A stretch of 64,000 bases of DNA from Diploptera punctata (taxonomy: Eukaryota > Arthropoda > Insecta > Blattodea > Blaberidae): positions 1,462,001 to 1,526,000 of the forward strand of contig JASPKZ010003421.1 of NCBI GenBank assembly GCA_030220185.1, given 5' to 3'. Shown in pieces: positions 42,331 to 54,352 of the stretch. Within the stretch, counting starts at the first letter, position 1, and each line of letters starts with the position of its first letter. Under the pieces are notes generated by a model. That model was given only the letters and a program-made list of their open reading frames with translations. It made no database searches and was not told the DNA's origin. A program made the position numbers and the translations under genes.

Positions 42331-43130
42331 TTGAGGACGAAAAGATCACTCAGCTACGTTTGTACAATTTAAGAATGTCATGTAACAGGATTTCCGTCAA
42401 TATAACTATTATTAAAATTACAATCAATTATTAACTGACATTAGCCATGAAACTTGGAAAGCAGTTCTTACCTCAGAGGACACAGAAATGAGCTATCTGA
42501 TAATTTCTAGTGCACTGAGAAATCTTATTAATATTTCATAGAATTTAACGAAAAAAATATAGATTACTTTCGATAGTATAAAATCTATTCGAACAAACAA
42601 GAAATAAATTATCAAAAAAATAAATCTGGAACCCGAAAATATTGAATTGCAAAACATGTAAAAGAAATACAGTAATATCCTAAGTAGAATGATAAAAATG
42701 TAAAAATCCGGTATTACTAAAAACAAACTGACAAACAATTAATGAGACAACCGACCACGAAATAAATAAAAACAACCTTATAACTGAAATAATATTTCAA
42801 ACTTTATCCTTCAAGAGCGAAAAAGAGATAGTTAATACTTTCATCATACGTTCTTGTAGCATAGAACACAAAGTAATTGCAACAAAAAAAACTAACGGAA
42901 AATACTTAAAATAGCAATCCCAGTTATTTGATGTTCATGTTCTCAGTAATAGAAAATTAGATAATTGGCATCATTAAAAGTCTAAAAAATAATAATGTAG
43001 GATCCGTCTTAGACAGTGTAGCTATAAGGGATATTTTTTTTTCGGATATATAACTTTCCCACATAATTAACTTACGCTTTACACAAGGTGCGAGTAGTCC
43101 TATATCCCATTCAAATCTAAAAAGTTCTGT
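42331..43130. other. Unassigned AT-rich stretch
   Basis: Nothing I can support. Confidence 0.4.
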
Positions 43131-43139
43131 TGTTTTCCC

Positions 43140-43905
43140 TCTATAATGTAAAAGTGGGGCCACAAAAGATCCTCACAATTACAGACCTATTTCACTACTC
43201 CCAAATTCTGTCGAAAATATTTCTAAAATTCTATCAATTAGGCTCATATTTTAGAAAAAATTAAATTGTTAAGTGATAACCAATTCGGAATCCTCAGTAA
43301 TGTAAGAAGGGAGCTGTCAACCATTGCATGTCGAAACGTACCTTCAAATTTCTCTAAGAAAAGCGTTATGATGAACCAAGATTGTGTAAAAGAAATGCCG
43401 GTTTTAATTGCAAGGTACTAAAATCCACCGCCAAATCTCTCATTTAAATTATAGGAAAGGAAGTAACACATTTTCTCACTTAATGGTATGTACACTACCT
43501 GTAGTCCACGCTGCACCCTCATCACTCCACTCCTCACTAAGTCAAGCAGGGAGTTCATCTGCTCGCTCAGCAAGTTGCCATTGCTGAATTATAGCTTCAA
43601 TTTCTATGTATTGCAGTTAAAAACGGCTAATATTTTTGACATGGCCTTATTACGTCACGATGTATCTCTGGGAGAAATATCAAGATGGGTTTCGACATGT
43701 AAGTAGAAAATGATGATATTATGAAAGTAAGAAAAAAGATAATAATTACTAAATTAGATGCAGGCAATAAATGTACAGGTAGGCCCTATATTTCTAGACA
43801 TCCAGAAAGGTTTTGACATTGTAATTCACGTCAAAATTCTGTATAAGATTAATGCACTAGGAATTAAGATTGTAGTTTTAAATTAATTAACAAAATAAAG
43901 TAGTT
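43140..43905 (+). pseudogene. Decayed LINE reverse transcriptase, N-terminal half
   Basis: Conceptual pieces KDPHNYRPISLLPNSVENISKIL (about 43160-43230), DNQFGI-like text (about 43275) and FLDIQKGFDIVIHVKILYKI (about 43790-43850) are successive RT blocks of the Jockey/R1 group. Stops and indels separate them. Confidence 0.6.
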
Positions 43906-44059
43906 TACAACTTTTTTCACCAAGAAGTATATCGCTGAGTATTTACAGAGATATGTACATCATATTTTTTTAATTACATGATGTTACATAAATTGCGGAA
44001 GATGAAGTCTGTTAATCTTGGAGATTGTGAAAGGAGTATTTGAGAAAGTCTTGTAGTCA

Positions 44060-44995
44060 GACTGTGTTATGATGTATCCGTAGGATTGGCAGAGGAGCTG
44101 ATTTTAGAACTGCTGGCCAGTTGTTTGAAAACAAGGTGTACTCAGTAATGGGACGTGGTGGTCTTTTAGGACAAATAGGCCTATATAATGAGGAAGTTGA
44201 TTGTTCATCTTGTATAAATATGAACGGAAGCGTCCATAGCTTGTCAGGAATTGGGTGAGAATATATTTGGACCAAAGGGATAAGGAGAGTCTGTGTGATA
44301 TATTTGGGATGACTAGTTTGGTGTGGGAGGAGTTCGTGTAGTTGGTGTAGGTTGAATTCCAAATTTTATTGTAATTTTTTTTTCAATATTTAATTGCTTT
44401 GAGTCAAAGGAATTGCTGTGCACTCAATGATTCTTATGTATTTAGCAGCGATTTTTGTTAGGTAATCCGTTCTTTCGCTTCCAAGAAATCCTGCTTGTCC
44501 TTTGATCCAATGGATTGTAAAATGAGTCAATTTGTTTGTGATCGAGAACTTTCTTCGTATATTCAACGGCTATCGGTGTGGAGCAGCTTTTGAATCTACG
44601 TGTTTAAGGATATGACCTTATTTTTTTCCTCTGCTATTTTATCGAGTCCACAGTCAAGACTTTCTGCCTAGAAAAACAACTGTTAAGTCTTCTTACTTCT
44701 ATGTGGACCTCCTTCGACTTTTCGTCTGCATACAATCCGACTCCAACGTGGTTTGCTGTTTTGAACCCATCTGTTTGTATCATGGCGATTGATTGTCTTT
44801 CTATTTCTATTGTCTATGTATTAATGTGGTTGTCCTTTGGACATATTCCAGTCAATATTGAGAAAAGTTTTGCCATCCTCAATCTGGGGATAAATGCATT
44901 TGTTAGTTGACTCTGGAGATATTTGCATCTTCGTATAGGTATATATGTTAGTGTATAGTCATTACGTCCGTTATTGCTTGCTGTGCAATGTTTGA
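44060..44995 (-). pseudogene. Minus-strand LINE remnant with RNase H-like fragment
   Basis: On the minus strand IQTDGFKTANHVGVGLYADE (about 44785-44725) fits the first RNase H block (TDGS-x-GxG), followed by further damaged sequence such as VEYTKKVLDHKQID. The frame 44057-44362 downstream is of unknown origin. It lies between two plus-strand RT pieces, suggesting insertion in opposite orientation. Confidence 0.45.
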
Positions 44996-45084
44996 GACAG
45001 TTCTACATACTTTTTTGTGAGAATATTAAGAAGAAATTGACTTAAAAATACTTAAACGATATATCAAAAACATGTAGTGAAAAT

Positions 45085-45300
45085 TAAAAACGTAGATATT
45101 GGGGTACCGCAAGGAAAATCTTGGGACCCGCCTTATTCATAATAATGTAAATGACCAAAAAATAATCTAAATTAATACAGTGGAACTAATCTACCCCTAT
45201 GCAGATGATTGTATATTTATATGTTTAACGGTACGAGCTGAAAATATTTTTAACGCCTATATTTGTATAAACATAATTAAGAAATGGCTATAAGCAGAAT
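45085..45300 (+). pseudogene. Decayed LINE reverse transcriptase, palm with YADD
   Basis: GVPQGKSWDP at about 45100 and IYPYADDCIFICLTVRAENI at about 45190-45250 are the two RT blocks expected after FLDIQKGFD at 43790. It is likely the continuation of the 43140-43905 copy. Confidence 0.55.
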
Positions 45301-46160
45301 TTACTCTCCTTGTATACATTAAAACACATTTAAATCCATACAAACGAGTATGATTCATGAAAAAGTAATTCAATTAAAATATTTTATACGTCTAAAATGT
45401 CCTAAAATATAAGTAAGTGCCTATTTTAAAGTTATTTTCCTTAATCTTACCTTAAGTAGTTATTTTTACAATATTTGTCATAAAAGTTAGCATTCTTTTA
45501 CGTTTTATGAATTTTCAACTATTTAATGATTGTCTATTCTTCTCAATTTGTTCTAGTCCTTGAGTTGACCGGTAACTGTCAAGTGGACGGAAGGGAGAGA
45601 AATGAGTGCATTCAGTTTTCGTATATTTATAAAAGGCTTTACCGATATCCCGTACTAACAGGATGTCAAAAATATTTTCTCTGTTTTTTTAACGAGAAAC
45701 TTTGAGTTTTTGAATAGCTACTAGATGATGTGTTATTGTCTACAGAAAACCCCTGGTGAGAATAAATGAAATGAACCGACAATTCAGTTCATTGTCTCGT
45801 CTCAATTACGGTCAAGTTTTTGTAACAGAATATTAAGGGGTTGTTGATAATAGACTTCTAATAAGTCCAAAAATGAAGGTGAAAACAAAATCATTTGTAG
45901 TTTACCAGTGTAACTTCTACCTCAAAACTTTAGAACTTGTGTTTGTATTGTTAACACGTTCTATGTTTGAGTTGTGTTACAATTCAAAGCTAAATGTTAA
46001 CTAACTTGTAAATATTATGATGGAAGAATAATTTTCTATCGATTATATGCAACAAGCAGGTAAGAGTTCTCAACACATTTATTATGTATTGTATCGAATG
46101 TGGTGTTAAATTCAGTAACAATAATTCAAACTGAGTATTTTTTCTCTTTCATCTACACTT
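45301..46160. other. Unassigned AT-rich stretch
   Basis: No feature found. Confidence 0.4.
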
Positions 46161-46164
46161 AAAA

Positions 46165-46479
46165 CGTTATTAATAGATGAAAAATAAACACCATATTAAT
46201 AGTAATACACTACTGAGTAACACTAAGAAATTGGGACTGGAAGTAAATATCAATAAAACTAAATATTTGGTCACTCATAGAAATATATTAAAATATGGAA
46301 ATGGACAGCTAATGACAAATGAGGGAAATGTTGAGGAAGTGGCTGAATTCAAATACCTAGGAACAATAATCACAAACAGGAATGAGATGCACAAGGAAAT
46401 TAAACATAGGCTCAATTCTGGAAATTCGTGTTATTATGCATTACAGAGACTCTTGACGACCCAACTCCTTTCCATTGTA
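46165..46479 (+). pseudogene. RTE LINE, RT palm-to-thumb fragment
   Basis: The 102-codon frame 46177-46485 reads KKLGLEVNINKTKYLVTHRN, then VEEVAEFKYLGTIITNRNEM and KHRLNSGNSCYYALQRLL. It has no stop to the point of interruption by the TA-flanked element at 46480, so it is younger than most RTE pieces here. Both ends of the gene are missing. Confidence 0.75.
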
Positions 46480-47160
46480 CAGTGAGATGAGTTTAGTAGT
46501 GGAAGGCAGACGCGAGCATTTCACTACACACTACTGACGCACTCGCGGCGGGGAACGGACAGCGTTGCATCGCGATGATACAGCCACACATATTTTCGTA
46601 ACTATTTTACAAATTGTCATACTTACGAACTTTATTGAAGCAGGTGTTGGAACTGTTCACCTTCGTTGTCCATACATTTTTGACACCTCTTTATAAATCT
46701 AGTTGTACATATTATGGACTGTTGAATGTGATGGAATTTTTACACCCGGGAATCGTATTTCAAAACGTCTTCGTACTTGGCTGGCAGACTGAGTTAACAA
46801 ATATTGTTCATAAATAAATACACGTTGTTCAGTATAAAAATTATTAGCCATTATACAGTTTACACTCATTCACACGTGATTCACTTTACACTTATGTTTT
46901 ACAAGATACAAATTTAAAAATTGAAATAACTTATACACATGCCATTCAGTTTACATTATACATCTCTTGGCATCATTCAGTTCAGAAGGAAAAGCGATCA
47001 AGCACCTTATCTACTCGAGGTACACTATCTGACTGTGGCCGTGAACTCGTAAACTGCTGAGTCAGCGCACATTTCAGGTCCCGTGCTTGCACGTGAAAGC
47101 CTTCGTTATAGCACAGCACAAACTCCACGTCTGCCTTCCACTACTATACTGATCTCAATG
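46480..47160. mobile_element. TA-flanked MITE, 681 bp (Tc1/mariner superfamily)
   Basis: TA at 46478-46479 and 47161-47162. Terminal inverted repeats of ~33 bp: CAGTGAGATGAGTTTAGTAG and, reversed, CATTGAGATCAGTATAGTAG, both continuing TGGAAGGCAGACG. The interior is GC-richer near the ends and has no transposase-like frame. Confidence 0.75.
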
Positions 47161-47251
47161 TATTAATGGATGGACAGAAAATATTTAGGTATTATAATCG
47201 ATCACATCTAAAATGGTGAAAAAACCATTAACTATGTACATAACAGTATAT

Positions 47252-47440
47252 TCACCGCTGTGGTTTCGAGGTAACGTCGCTGCCTCTTACGCAGCGAGTC
47301 TGGCTTCGGTCTCCGGCCAGCACTAGTTTCCTGGGTGGTGCTTTTTCGTAGTTTTTCCACACTTGTAAGACAAGTGTCAAACTTTAAGGTCCAAACCGAC
47401 CCCGAATACCATCTGGCTATCGTAATCATCATTAAGATAT
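47252..47440 (+). mobile_element. SINE B, diverged
   Basis: TTCACCGCTGTGGTTTCGAG head, weak box B (CTTCGGTCTCC), and the body GTAAGACAAGTGTCAAACTT. It lacks most of the 3' part. Confidence 0.7.
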
Positions 47441-47754
47441 TAAATACAAAATTGGTAGCAGGTAAAAATCAGTAGTCCTCAACTAAATTATTAAACTTCA
47501 TCAAATAGTTCCAAATTGGGAGGCCTTTCAAAGACAATGTTTCATCTTCTGCATTTTAACTGGTACTGATGTTGTTGTATAACTTCTACAACGGGTGTAG
47601 GTCTATAGATATATTTTCATTGACTAGGTATGTATTCTTCGCTTATTTTAGAATTTCCAAGTCTTCAAGGATGCTAATCTTGTTGTTGTTATACTCTGTG
47701 TGTAGTACTGACATAGTATTATCGATTTTGTCGAATGAAGTTTAAAAGTGTTAT

Positions 47755-47915
47755 TAACCATCATTATCATTCTCGCCATGTTCAGTATGAATGTATGTGT
47801 ATGAATGGCGTGTTTTGTCTTAATGTTGTGCTGTCACGGATGAGGTTCTGGCACTGAGCTGATTACTCGTTCGGGGAGACCCTCCATGTCCTTGTGTGGT
47901 CGGAAAAGTATGTGT
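47755..47915 (+). mobile_element. SINE B' 3' part
   Basis: ACCATCATTATCATTCTCGC, TGTCTTAATGTTGTGCTGTC and CCTCCATGTCCTTGTGTGGTC match the inverted 3855-4173 copy and the 26540 copy. Confidence 0.6.
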
Positions 47916-48184
47916 GTGATCCATAGTTAAAATCACTCTACTGACAGATCGTGTCACTCTAAGGGTCGGATGGAGTGAGAGGGTAAATGTGTTTAATGGA
48001 ATGTAACAGATTGCATTGAACATCTATAAATTCATAACTACCGTATTTGCTCGCGTATTTTGCGCTCTTTTTAATTTTCTTTGTCCATTGAAAATTGGGG
48101 AGCGTTAAATATGCGGATTATTTAAATTAGAGGTCCTGCTCTGAGTCATCGACAAAATTTACAGTGTCGGCACAACTACACAGT

Positions 48185-48675
48185 CTTCTTCTTCTTCTTC
48201 TTCTGCACGGTTTAGGCGTATTTACTAGCCTGTTCCGGCTCCAAATTGCTGCTCTTTCCATCTTTTATTTGGTCTTCCCAAACTTCTTCTTCCTCGTGGT
48301 GAATAGCTGTATGCTGCTTTTGGTATTCTATTCTCAGTCATCCTTGCCAAGTGTTCTTTCCAGTATGTTCTGTATTTCTCTATTGTTGTGTTTAATTCCT
48401 ATACTTTTAGTTGTACTCTTATTTCTGTGTTATGTTTTTTGTCTGTTCTTTGGTGTCTTGGTATTGGTCTGAGGAATCTCATTTCAGCAGCTTGTATTCT
48501 GGTTGATTGTTGTGTTGTCACTGTCCATGTTTCGGATCCATAAGTAATAATAGCACTGCCATTGTCTTGTATAATTTCATTATAGAGTATTTCCTGGCTT
48601 TATTTTTCAAAGTTCTTTTTAGGGTACCTGTTATATAATTAAACTTATTTAGTTTGTTATTTATATCTGTTTCCG
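48185..48675 (-). mobile_element. RTE LINE 3' fragment with 11-bp target duplication
   Basis: AACTACACAGT at 48174-48184 and 48676-48686. Minus-strand content equals the C-terminal domain and 3' UTR of the RTE copy at 24700-25130, ending in a (GAA)n tail (48184-48203). 5'-truncated at insertion. Confidence 0.88.
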
Positions 48676-48775
48676 AACTACACAGTAGCCGCATAAAAGA
48701 GCCGCATTCTGTGTAGATTCATTCCGATTGAGAGAGCTATCTCAATTATGGTAGGTAAGTATAGTAATTGTAGGC

Positions 48776-50090
48776 AAACAGTTTTCGGATACTTCTGAAA
48801 TCCACAATGGGTTTAAACAAGGAGATGCACTATATCCTCTACTATTTAGTTTTGTACTAGAGCATGCCATCAAATCTTTAGAGAATGAAGAAGGCCTACA
48901 ACTCAATGGTATTAATAAGCTGTCAATTTATGTTGATGATGTAGTACTATTGGCCGATAGCGAGGAGATACTAAAGGCCAACACTCACACACTATTGAGT
49001 AACACTAACAAATTGGGACAGGAAGTAAATATCAATAAAACTAAATATATGGTCACTCATAGAAATATATTAAATTATGGAAATGGACAGCTAATGGCAA
49101 ATGAGGGAAATTTTGAAGAAGTGGCTGAATTCAAATACCTAGGAACAATAATGACAAACAGTAATGAGACGCAAAAAGAAATTAAACATAGGCTCAATCC
49201 TGGAAATGCGTGTTAATATGCATTACAGAGACTCTTGACGTCCCAACTGCTTTCTAAAAACGTTAAGCTGAAAATATATAAAACTATTATTCTACCAGTT
49301 ATATTATATGAATGCGAAACATGGACTCTTACTTTAAGGGAGGAAAGGGCATTATGAGTATTTGAGAATAAAGTTCTTAGGAAAATGTTTGGACCAAAGA
49401 GAGATGAACAGAGAGGTGAATGGAGAAGACTAAATAACAGTGAACTACATATTCTTTATAAAGTAAAGTGATCCCACTACAGGCCTCAAGAGGCCCTTGG
49501 GCGAGAAGGAGGTTAAGGCTCCCACTTTTTCCGGACAATCGGCACTTGATGTCAGCCGGGTTGTCAGCCCTGCGTGACGGCCGCCTTTACCCTCGAAACA
49601 AGCGTCTGGTACTCATTTCCGTTAGAGGTTGAGTCGACCCAGAGGGTTTGGGTCAGTTTAAAAATCCTGACCCCATCGGGACTTGAACCCTCGACCTTCC
49701 GTAGTGTTACAGTAAGCAAGATATAATGAGAACAGTTAAGTCTCCTAGACTACGATGGGCAGGACATGTAGCACGATTGAGGAATGAAAGACGTGCATGG
49801 AAACAAAAATAGGATTAAAACACCTACTGATCAAGTGTATAAGAATTTAAAGGATCCATAATACATCCCCCGCCCAATATGCAGATAGATACAAATGAAG
49901 AATATAGATACTTCTTGTAAGAAAACCAGAGGGAAAACGCCCACTTGGTAGACACGAATGAGGTGGTACAATAACATTAACTATGATTTGAGGGAATTGG
50001 ATTATACAGTGGATGATTGACAAACATTGGCTCAGGATAGGGATGTATGGAGAGCTTATGTCCGCGGCCCTGAACCTATGGGTTCGATAG
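48776..50090 (+). pseudogene. RTE reverse transcriptase C-terminal half, interrupted
   Basis: HNGFKQGDALYPLLFSFVLE, the catalytic motif as YVDDVVLLADS, then NKLGQEVNINKTKYMVTHRN and EEVAEFKYLGTIMTNSNETQ (frame 48950-49216). A stop follows at 49214; later codons give ILPVILYECETWTLTLREER and the C-terminal LRWAGHVARLRNERRAW beyond the SINE. In the catalytic motif the usual A is V (YVDD). Confidence 0.8.
49460..49711 (-). mobile_element. SINE D nested in the RTE copy
   Basis: Minus-strand box B GAGGGTTCAAGTCCC is intact; the box A region is missing beyond CGGAAGGTCG. The body and the TTACTTTA tail match 13602-13878. The RTE sequence resumes at AGCAAGATATAATGAGAAC. Confidence 0.85.
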
Positions 50091-50397
50091 TGCCAGTGAG
50101 TTATTTAGTTAGTTTAAGTATAGCAATTAAGAATACAATAATTCTGTCATCTCTTGTAATTTTATAGCATAGCACTATAGATATAATCTTGAATTATACA
50201 AATATTATTATTATTATTATTATACAATTGAAACAATACGAATACAAATACCGTAATATTTAAATAGTGCTTCTTTTTGTTTCCTCCGATAACGCATGTA
50301 GGATTCGAGAACTCAGAATTATCTTCCGGCTCTATGATTGTCGCAATGTTCCGCGAAACTTATCACTTTCAATTTATATGACGCTCTGTAATTGCCA

Positions 50398-50415
50398 TCT
50401 TTTTTTTTTTTTTTT
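50398..50415. repeat. Poly(T) tract
   Basis: T homopolymer of about 17 bases flanked by duplicated GCCATCTT (before and after), perhaps a tiny insertion with an 8-bp duplication. Confidence 0.6.
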
Positions 50416-50854
50416 GCCATCTTGAAATACCGTATAAATGGAAGTGCACATTAAAAGTGTTGAAAGTTATCTAAAAAATAGATATTTACTTTTCCAAACT
50501 TTTCTCTACCAAGGGCAAGCATTGTTAAAGTAGCGGGAGTTTGGGTTCCTTTGAGAAGCAGGTGGTTCAGTTGCTGGTAAATGACCTATGTTGGAATGTA
50601 AGAATTGGCAATAAAATTCAGAGAAGGAAAATCCCTACTACAATGAAAATAAAAGATACCTAATATGTGAGCAAAATACACGGAGCAAAAATACATTTCA
50701 AAATAATCCCTTATAAACTAGGGGACACAAATTACGTGAGCAAATACGGTATTGTCCTAACCTAGGTATTTGCGAGTGATATATTTAAATCACACTGAGC
50801 CAGTAATGCATTACGGCATCATAAGTTGGAATAACATCAAAGACAATTCTATTC

Positions 50855-51180
50855 TTCTTCTTCTTCTTCTTCGGCTTTCCCCCCCAATTCCCCAATTATA
50901 GGTTTACCGTCTTGAGTTTCCATTTATTTCTATCATTCCAATCTCCTTCTTCCAAATTCCTATAATCGATTATAGTTTTGAAATAGGTTTTCCATTTCCA
51001 TCTTGGTCTGCCACGTTTATTTCTTCGAGGGGTGACCTTGGTGTATATTTTTCGGCCATCTTTCATTTTCCATTCTTGGTACTTGGCCATACCATTTAAG
51101 AGTTTGATTTTCAATCTTCTAACAACAAATATGCTGACATTCATTTCTCTCCAAAGGAATTAATTTCTCATTTTATCCTG
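50855..51180 (-). pseudogene. LINE (RTE-like) C-terminal codons and (GAA)n tail
   Basis: The frame 50896-51144 (-) reads LLNGMAKYQEWKMKDGRK and RRNKRGRPRWKWKTYFK, the basic R-G-R-P-R-x-W-K motif of RTE-group C-termini, ending near a (TTC)n run (50858-50875) that is the inverted tail. 5'-truncated. Confidence 0.65.
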
Positions 51181-51550
51181 TCTTGTTATTTGAAGACAAT
51201 TCTATTACCACTTATATTACAGAAACGTATTATTAAGGTTTGTTTAAGAAGGCCCGTGGACTACCCAATAAATATTATTTAGTCAGAATTTAATGTCCCT
51301 ACCAGTGAAAAAATTATAAACATATAGTGCTTTATAGATGTATTACTACAAAAACAAAAATCCTTACAAATATCCTGTCCGAACCATTTCTCACACTTAT
51401 TAACCTCAATGGATGAAATTAGGATATATAAGTACGTAGAGTTCAAACCAAATAATTGTCTCCGAGCTGCGTTAATGGTCGTAACTCTGTGAGTGGCATA
51501 AACCGATATGCATTTGAATGGTATTATTACCAAACATCAACTTATTGTAA
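51181..51550. other. Unassigned AT-rich stretch
   Basis: An 84-codon minus-strand frame with no recognisable motif; nothing else. Confidence 0.35.
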
Positions 51551-51555
51551 CGGAC

Positions 51556-52450
51556 TGTCAACAGCACGTACGGCTTACTGCCCGTGCGATCCATATTTGT
51601 AAATAACATTGTATGTATCTTACTTTTAGTTTAATTGAACCGAAAGTGTGTTTTTCGGCTCATTATTGTAACGTCGTTCTCCTCCCTAGACTGGAATATT
51701 TATGAACTATGCCAATATCCTTTTCTCCTGGTAGTTACCCCTCTTTACCCTTCCTGCCGCGCAATGTCTACGGCGCATCTCCCCTCTACCTCAGAACCTT
51801 CATATACGTGGTGCACAGGCAGAACATTATCATTCTATCATTCAATCATTCATCGTTTAGTTCTTTGAGCAGATTCAAAGTTTGAATCGGCATCCAGTCC
51901 GTGATGCGAATCAAGCTCTAATGGACAAGCTGGTCTGAAGCCGAGAAGCGGCGTGGTTTAGTTGGTCCGGCAGACCAGGGAAGAAGTGGTCCCTGATTCG
52001 GACGCAAGTATGAGTGTAGCGTGAGGTATGGTGTGTATTTTTCTATTGTAAGAATACTGTTATTTAGTTGTTTATATTTTGTTTTTTCTCTGAATGATCG
52101 AAGTCTTTTTTGTTAATTTGTTTTTAATTCAGACAACTTGTTTCTATTAAAGGTCATCTTTTATTTATCTGCTGCTTTATTGATCTGCACATAGTTGTTC
52201 TCAATCCTAGACGGAAATTCACTCAAGTAGGAAATCATTTCCAGCTCCCTTGCTATTATGCTGTTTAGCTTTCTGGAATGACAATTATTATCTTTTTCAC
52301 TCACTCTATGTGTTTGAGAATCATTAACTATTTATGTCTATATATCTGAGAGAGAAAGATGAATCAATTGCTGCCTTCTATGGGCCCAAGGCAAGCAACT
52401 TCGTGATAGATAACCTTGCAAGAAATCAGATCCACGTTAATAGAGACAGC
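51556..52450 (+). other. Possible solo or partial LTR
   Basis: Starts TGTCAACAGCACGTACGGCT after a repeat-poor region, is richer in G+C than its flanks, and leads into the leader-like tandem repeats at 52455. I cannot find a second LTR or gag/pol in the window, so an LTR-retrotransposon origin is only a suggestion. Confidence 0.25.
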
Positions 52451-52454
52451 AATA

Positions 52455-52612
52455 ACAAAACCCGATCCCGGATTAATGGTTGAGCAGTAGCGTGGGTCAC
52501 ATCTCTAACCCCACAAATGGTAGCAGTAGCGTGGTTCTCTTGCCGCACAAATGGTAGCAGTCTGCGTGGTTTTTAAAAAGCTACAAATGGTTGCGCAGAA
52601 GCGTGGTTTATT
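52455..52612 (+). repeat. Short tandem array, ~37-bp unit
   Basis: Four degenerate units, each with AATGGT(T/A)G(A/C)GCAG followed by (A/T)GCGTGG(T/G)T. The motif is like the region after the LTR in some insect LTR retrotransposons. Confidence 0.6.
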
Positions 52613-52619
52613 TAAAGTG

Positions 52620-53090
52620 GACATCTCTTGCCCACATAATAAAGTCCTTATGTATGTATATGAATGGAGTTTAAATGCACGTGGCCCAGATAGAAAGTGA
52701 CTAATTCTGACACGTAAGAAGATATCTTGATTTACTGTAGAAATTAGTAGAGTATCGGGGATTACAGGGTAGAAAAAAAGAGAGCTCAAGATACAAAATA
52801 GGACCACGAATCCGAGGATGTGTGTCTCAGCGAAAATCCTTTACTGCGCAGCGGAAAAAATTTGAGGCAAGAGCCGTAATTTGTGGGTCGCATCTGTTGC
52901 ACTGCCTAAATTCGACAAATCGGATGGTAACTTATGTAAATAAGAGATGATGATTAATCCCCGTTCTTTCCACAGAGACATGGGTTTTCCCTTTTTTTTT
53001 AAGCAGACTAATTTAGTTACTCTTATTTCTCTACACATGCCAACAATGGATATGTACATCGCTATCTACTAGGATACTAACATTTTACTC
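52620..53090. other. Unassigned stretch
   Basis: A 100-codon minus-strand frame (52505-52807) overlaps the tandem array and appears non-coding. No other signal. Confidence 0.35.
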
Positions 53091-53094
53091 GGAT

Positions 53095-53322
53095 GGATGA
53101 AGGTCGATTAAATTTTGCTCAAAGTACTTTTATTCAGGCTTGACGTTCTTTTAAGAGCCCGAAAATCTTCAGACTCGGAACCCGTGGCGTAAAATCTCTG
53201 CCGGAGGACTTGTCACTTGGATTTTTACATCCTAAAAATCCATCGACTCTGGTCGAGTTTAAACCTACGACCCTCGGGACTAGAAGCAAGAAACATACCC
53301 ACTAGACCACCGCGGCGGACAA
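53095..53322 (-). mobile_element. SINE A, 3'-shortened, inverted
   Basis: Minus-strand CCGCCGCGGTGGTCTAGTGG head, box B AGGTTTAAACTC, and body. It ends at the same interior point as the 9795 copy (after attaaatc/attaaacc), suggesting a shorter SINE A subfamily rather than random truncation. Confidence 0.78.
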
Positions 53323-53667
53323 ATAAGAGATGGATAAGATGTAATAAATTATGACTCAATACTTGAGGTAATTAGCTTGTCATCTTGTGTATAGGAAAGG
53401 AATTATAAATATTATGACCTTAGAATCAGTTTGAAACAGTGTTTTGTGGATACTATCATAACAAATGGTAATTGAATTGTGGCGTGCGCTGCGTACACGT
53501 ATATGAGTGCAACAACTGCATATGTCTCGTATTTATATAATTCATTAAATCCCACAACTCAAATTCGAGATATATCATGGTTACTTTACATACCACATTC
53601 ACAATGTATCAATTAATCAATGTTGTATAATATCAAAATGGATACCGATAAAATTTTAATAAAACAG

Positions 53668-54290
53668 TAAATTAAACTAACTCACTGGCACTATCGAACC
53701 TATTGGCCGCGCGGACATCCCTGACTCGAGCTAATCTTTTCCAATAATCTCCTATATAATCTATTTCCCTCGAATCATGGTTAATGTTATTCTCCCACCT
53801 CATATTTGGTTTACCCAATAGGCTTATTCTCTCTGGTTTTCCTACAAGAAGTTTCCATATCCTTACTTCATTTCCCTTTCGTGTCACATCCAGCCCATCG
53901 CAGTATATGAGACTTATCTCTTCTTATTAGGCCTATATTTGGTTTCCTATAAAGATCATGTAGGTCACTATTAAGTAGTCTTCTCCATTAACCTGTCTGT
54001 TAATCTCTCTTTGGTTCAAATTTTTTCCTAAGAACTTTATTCTCAAATACTCGTAATCTTCTTTCCTCCTTTAAAGTAAAAGTATATGTTTCGCTTCCAT
54101 ACACTATAATATAACTGGGAGAATAACGATTTTATATACGTATTTTCAGTTTAACGTTTTTTGAGAGAAGTTAGGACAAGAGTCCCTGTAATGCATAATA
54201 GCAAGCATTTACAGAATTTTAATCCAGTGTTTAATTTCTTTGTGTATCTCATTCCTATTTACAATTATTGTTCCTAAAATAACATAAAAT
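53668..54290 (-). mobile_element. RTE LINE 3' part, inverted
   Basis: AACTAACTCACTGGCACTAT tail, then a 71-codon open stretch (53672-53887, minus) reading KPERISLLGKPNMRWENNIN and ARVRDVRAANRF. Upstream codons are frame-broken. Same family as 48770-50114. Confidence 0.75.
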
Positions 54291-54352
54291 CATAAATTTG
54301 GTTATTTGTTTATTATCCATCGTAATCTATGAAAAATTCATATCCCTTGATC

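Larger units (their letters stand above)
48770..50114 (+). mobile_element. RTE LINE, 5'-truncated, with 14-bp target duplication
   Basis: TAAGTATAGTAATT (48756-48769) and TAAGTATAGCAATT (50115-50128) flank it with one difference. The content runs from the RT palm to the 3' tail CAGTGAGTTATTTAGTTAG. SINE D is nested at 49460. It defines the true 3' end of this RTE family. Confidence 0.85.
48041..50749. mobile_element. TA-flanked TIR element, host of three nested insertions
   Basis: CCGTATTTGCTCGCGTATTT at the left and, reversed, CCGTATTTGCTCACGTAATT at the right, with TA at 48039-48040 and 50750-50751. Removing the two RTE insertions (48185-48675 and 48770-50114) leaves about 850 bp with no transposase-like frame. 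Right-end pairing is ~23 bp. Tc1/mariner superfamily by duplication only. Confidence 0.6.
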
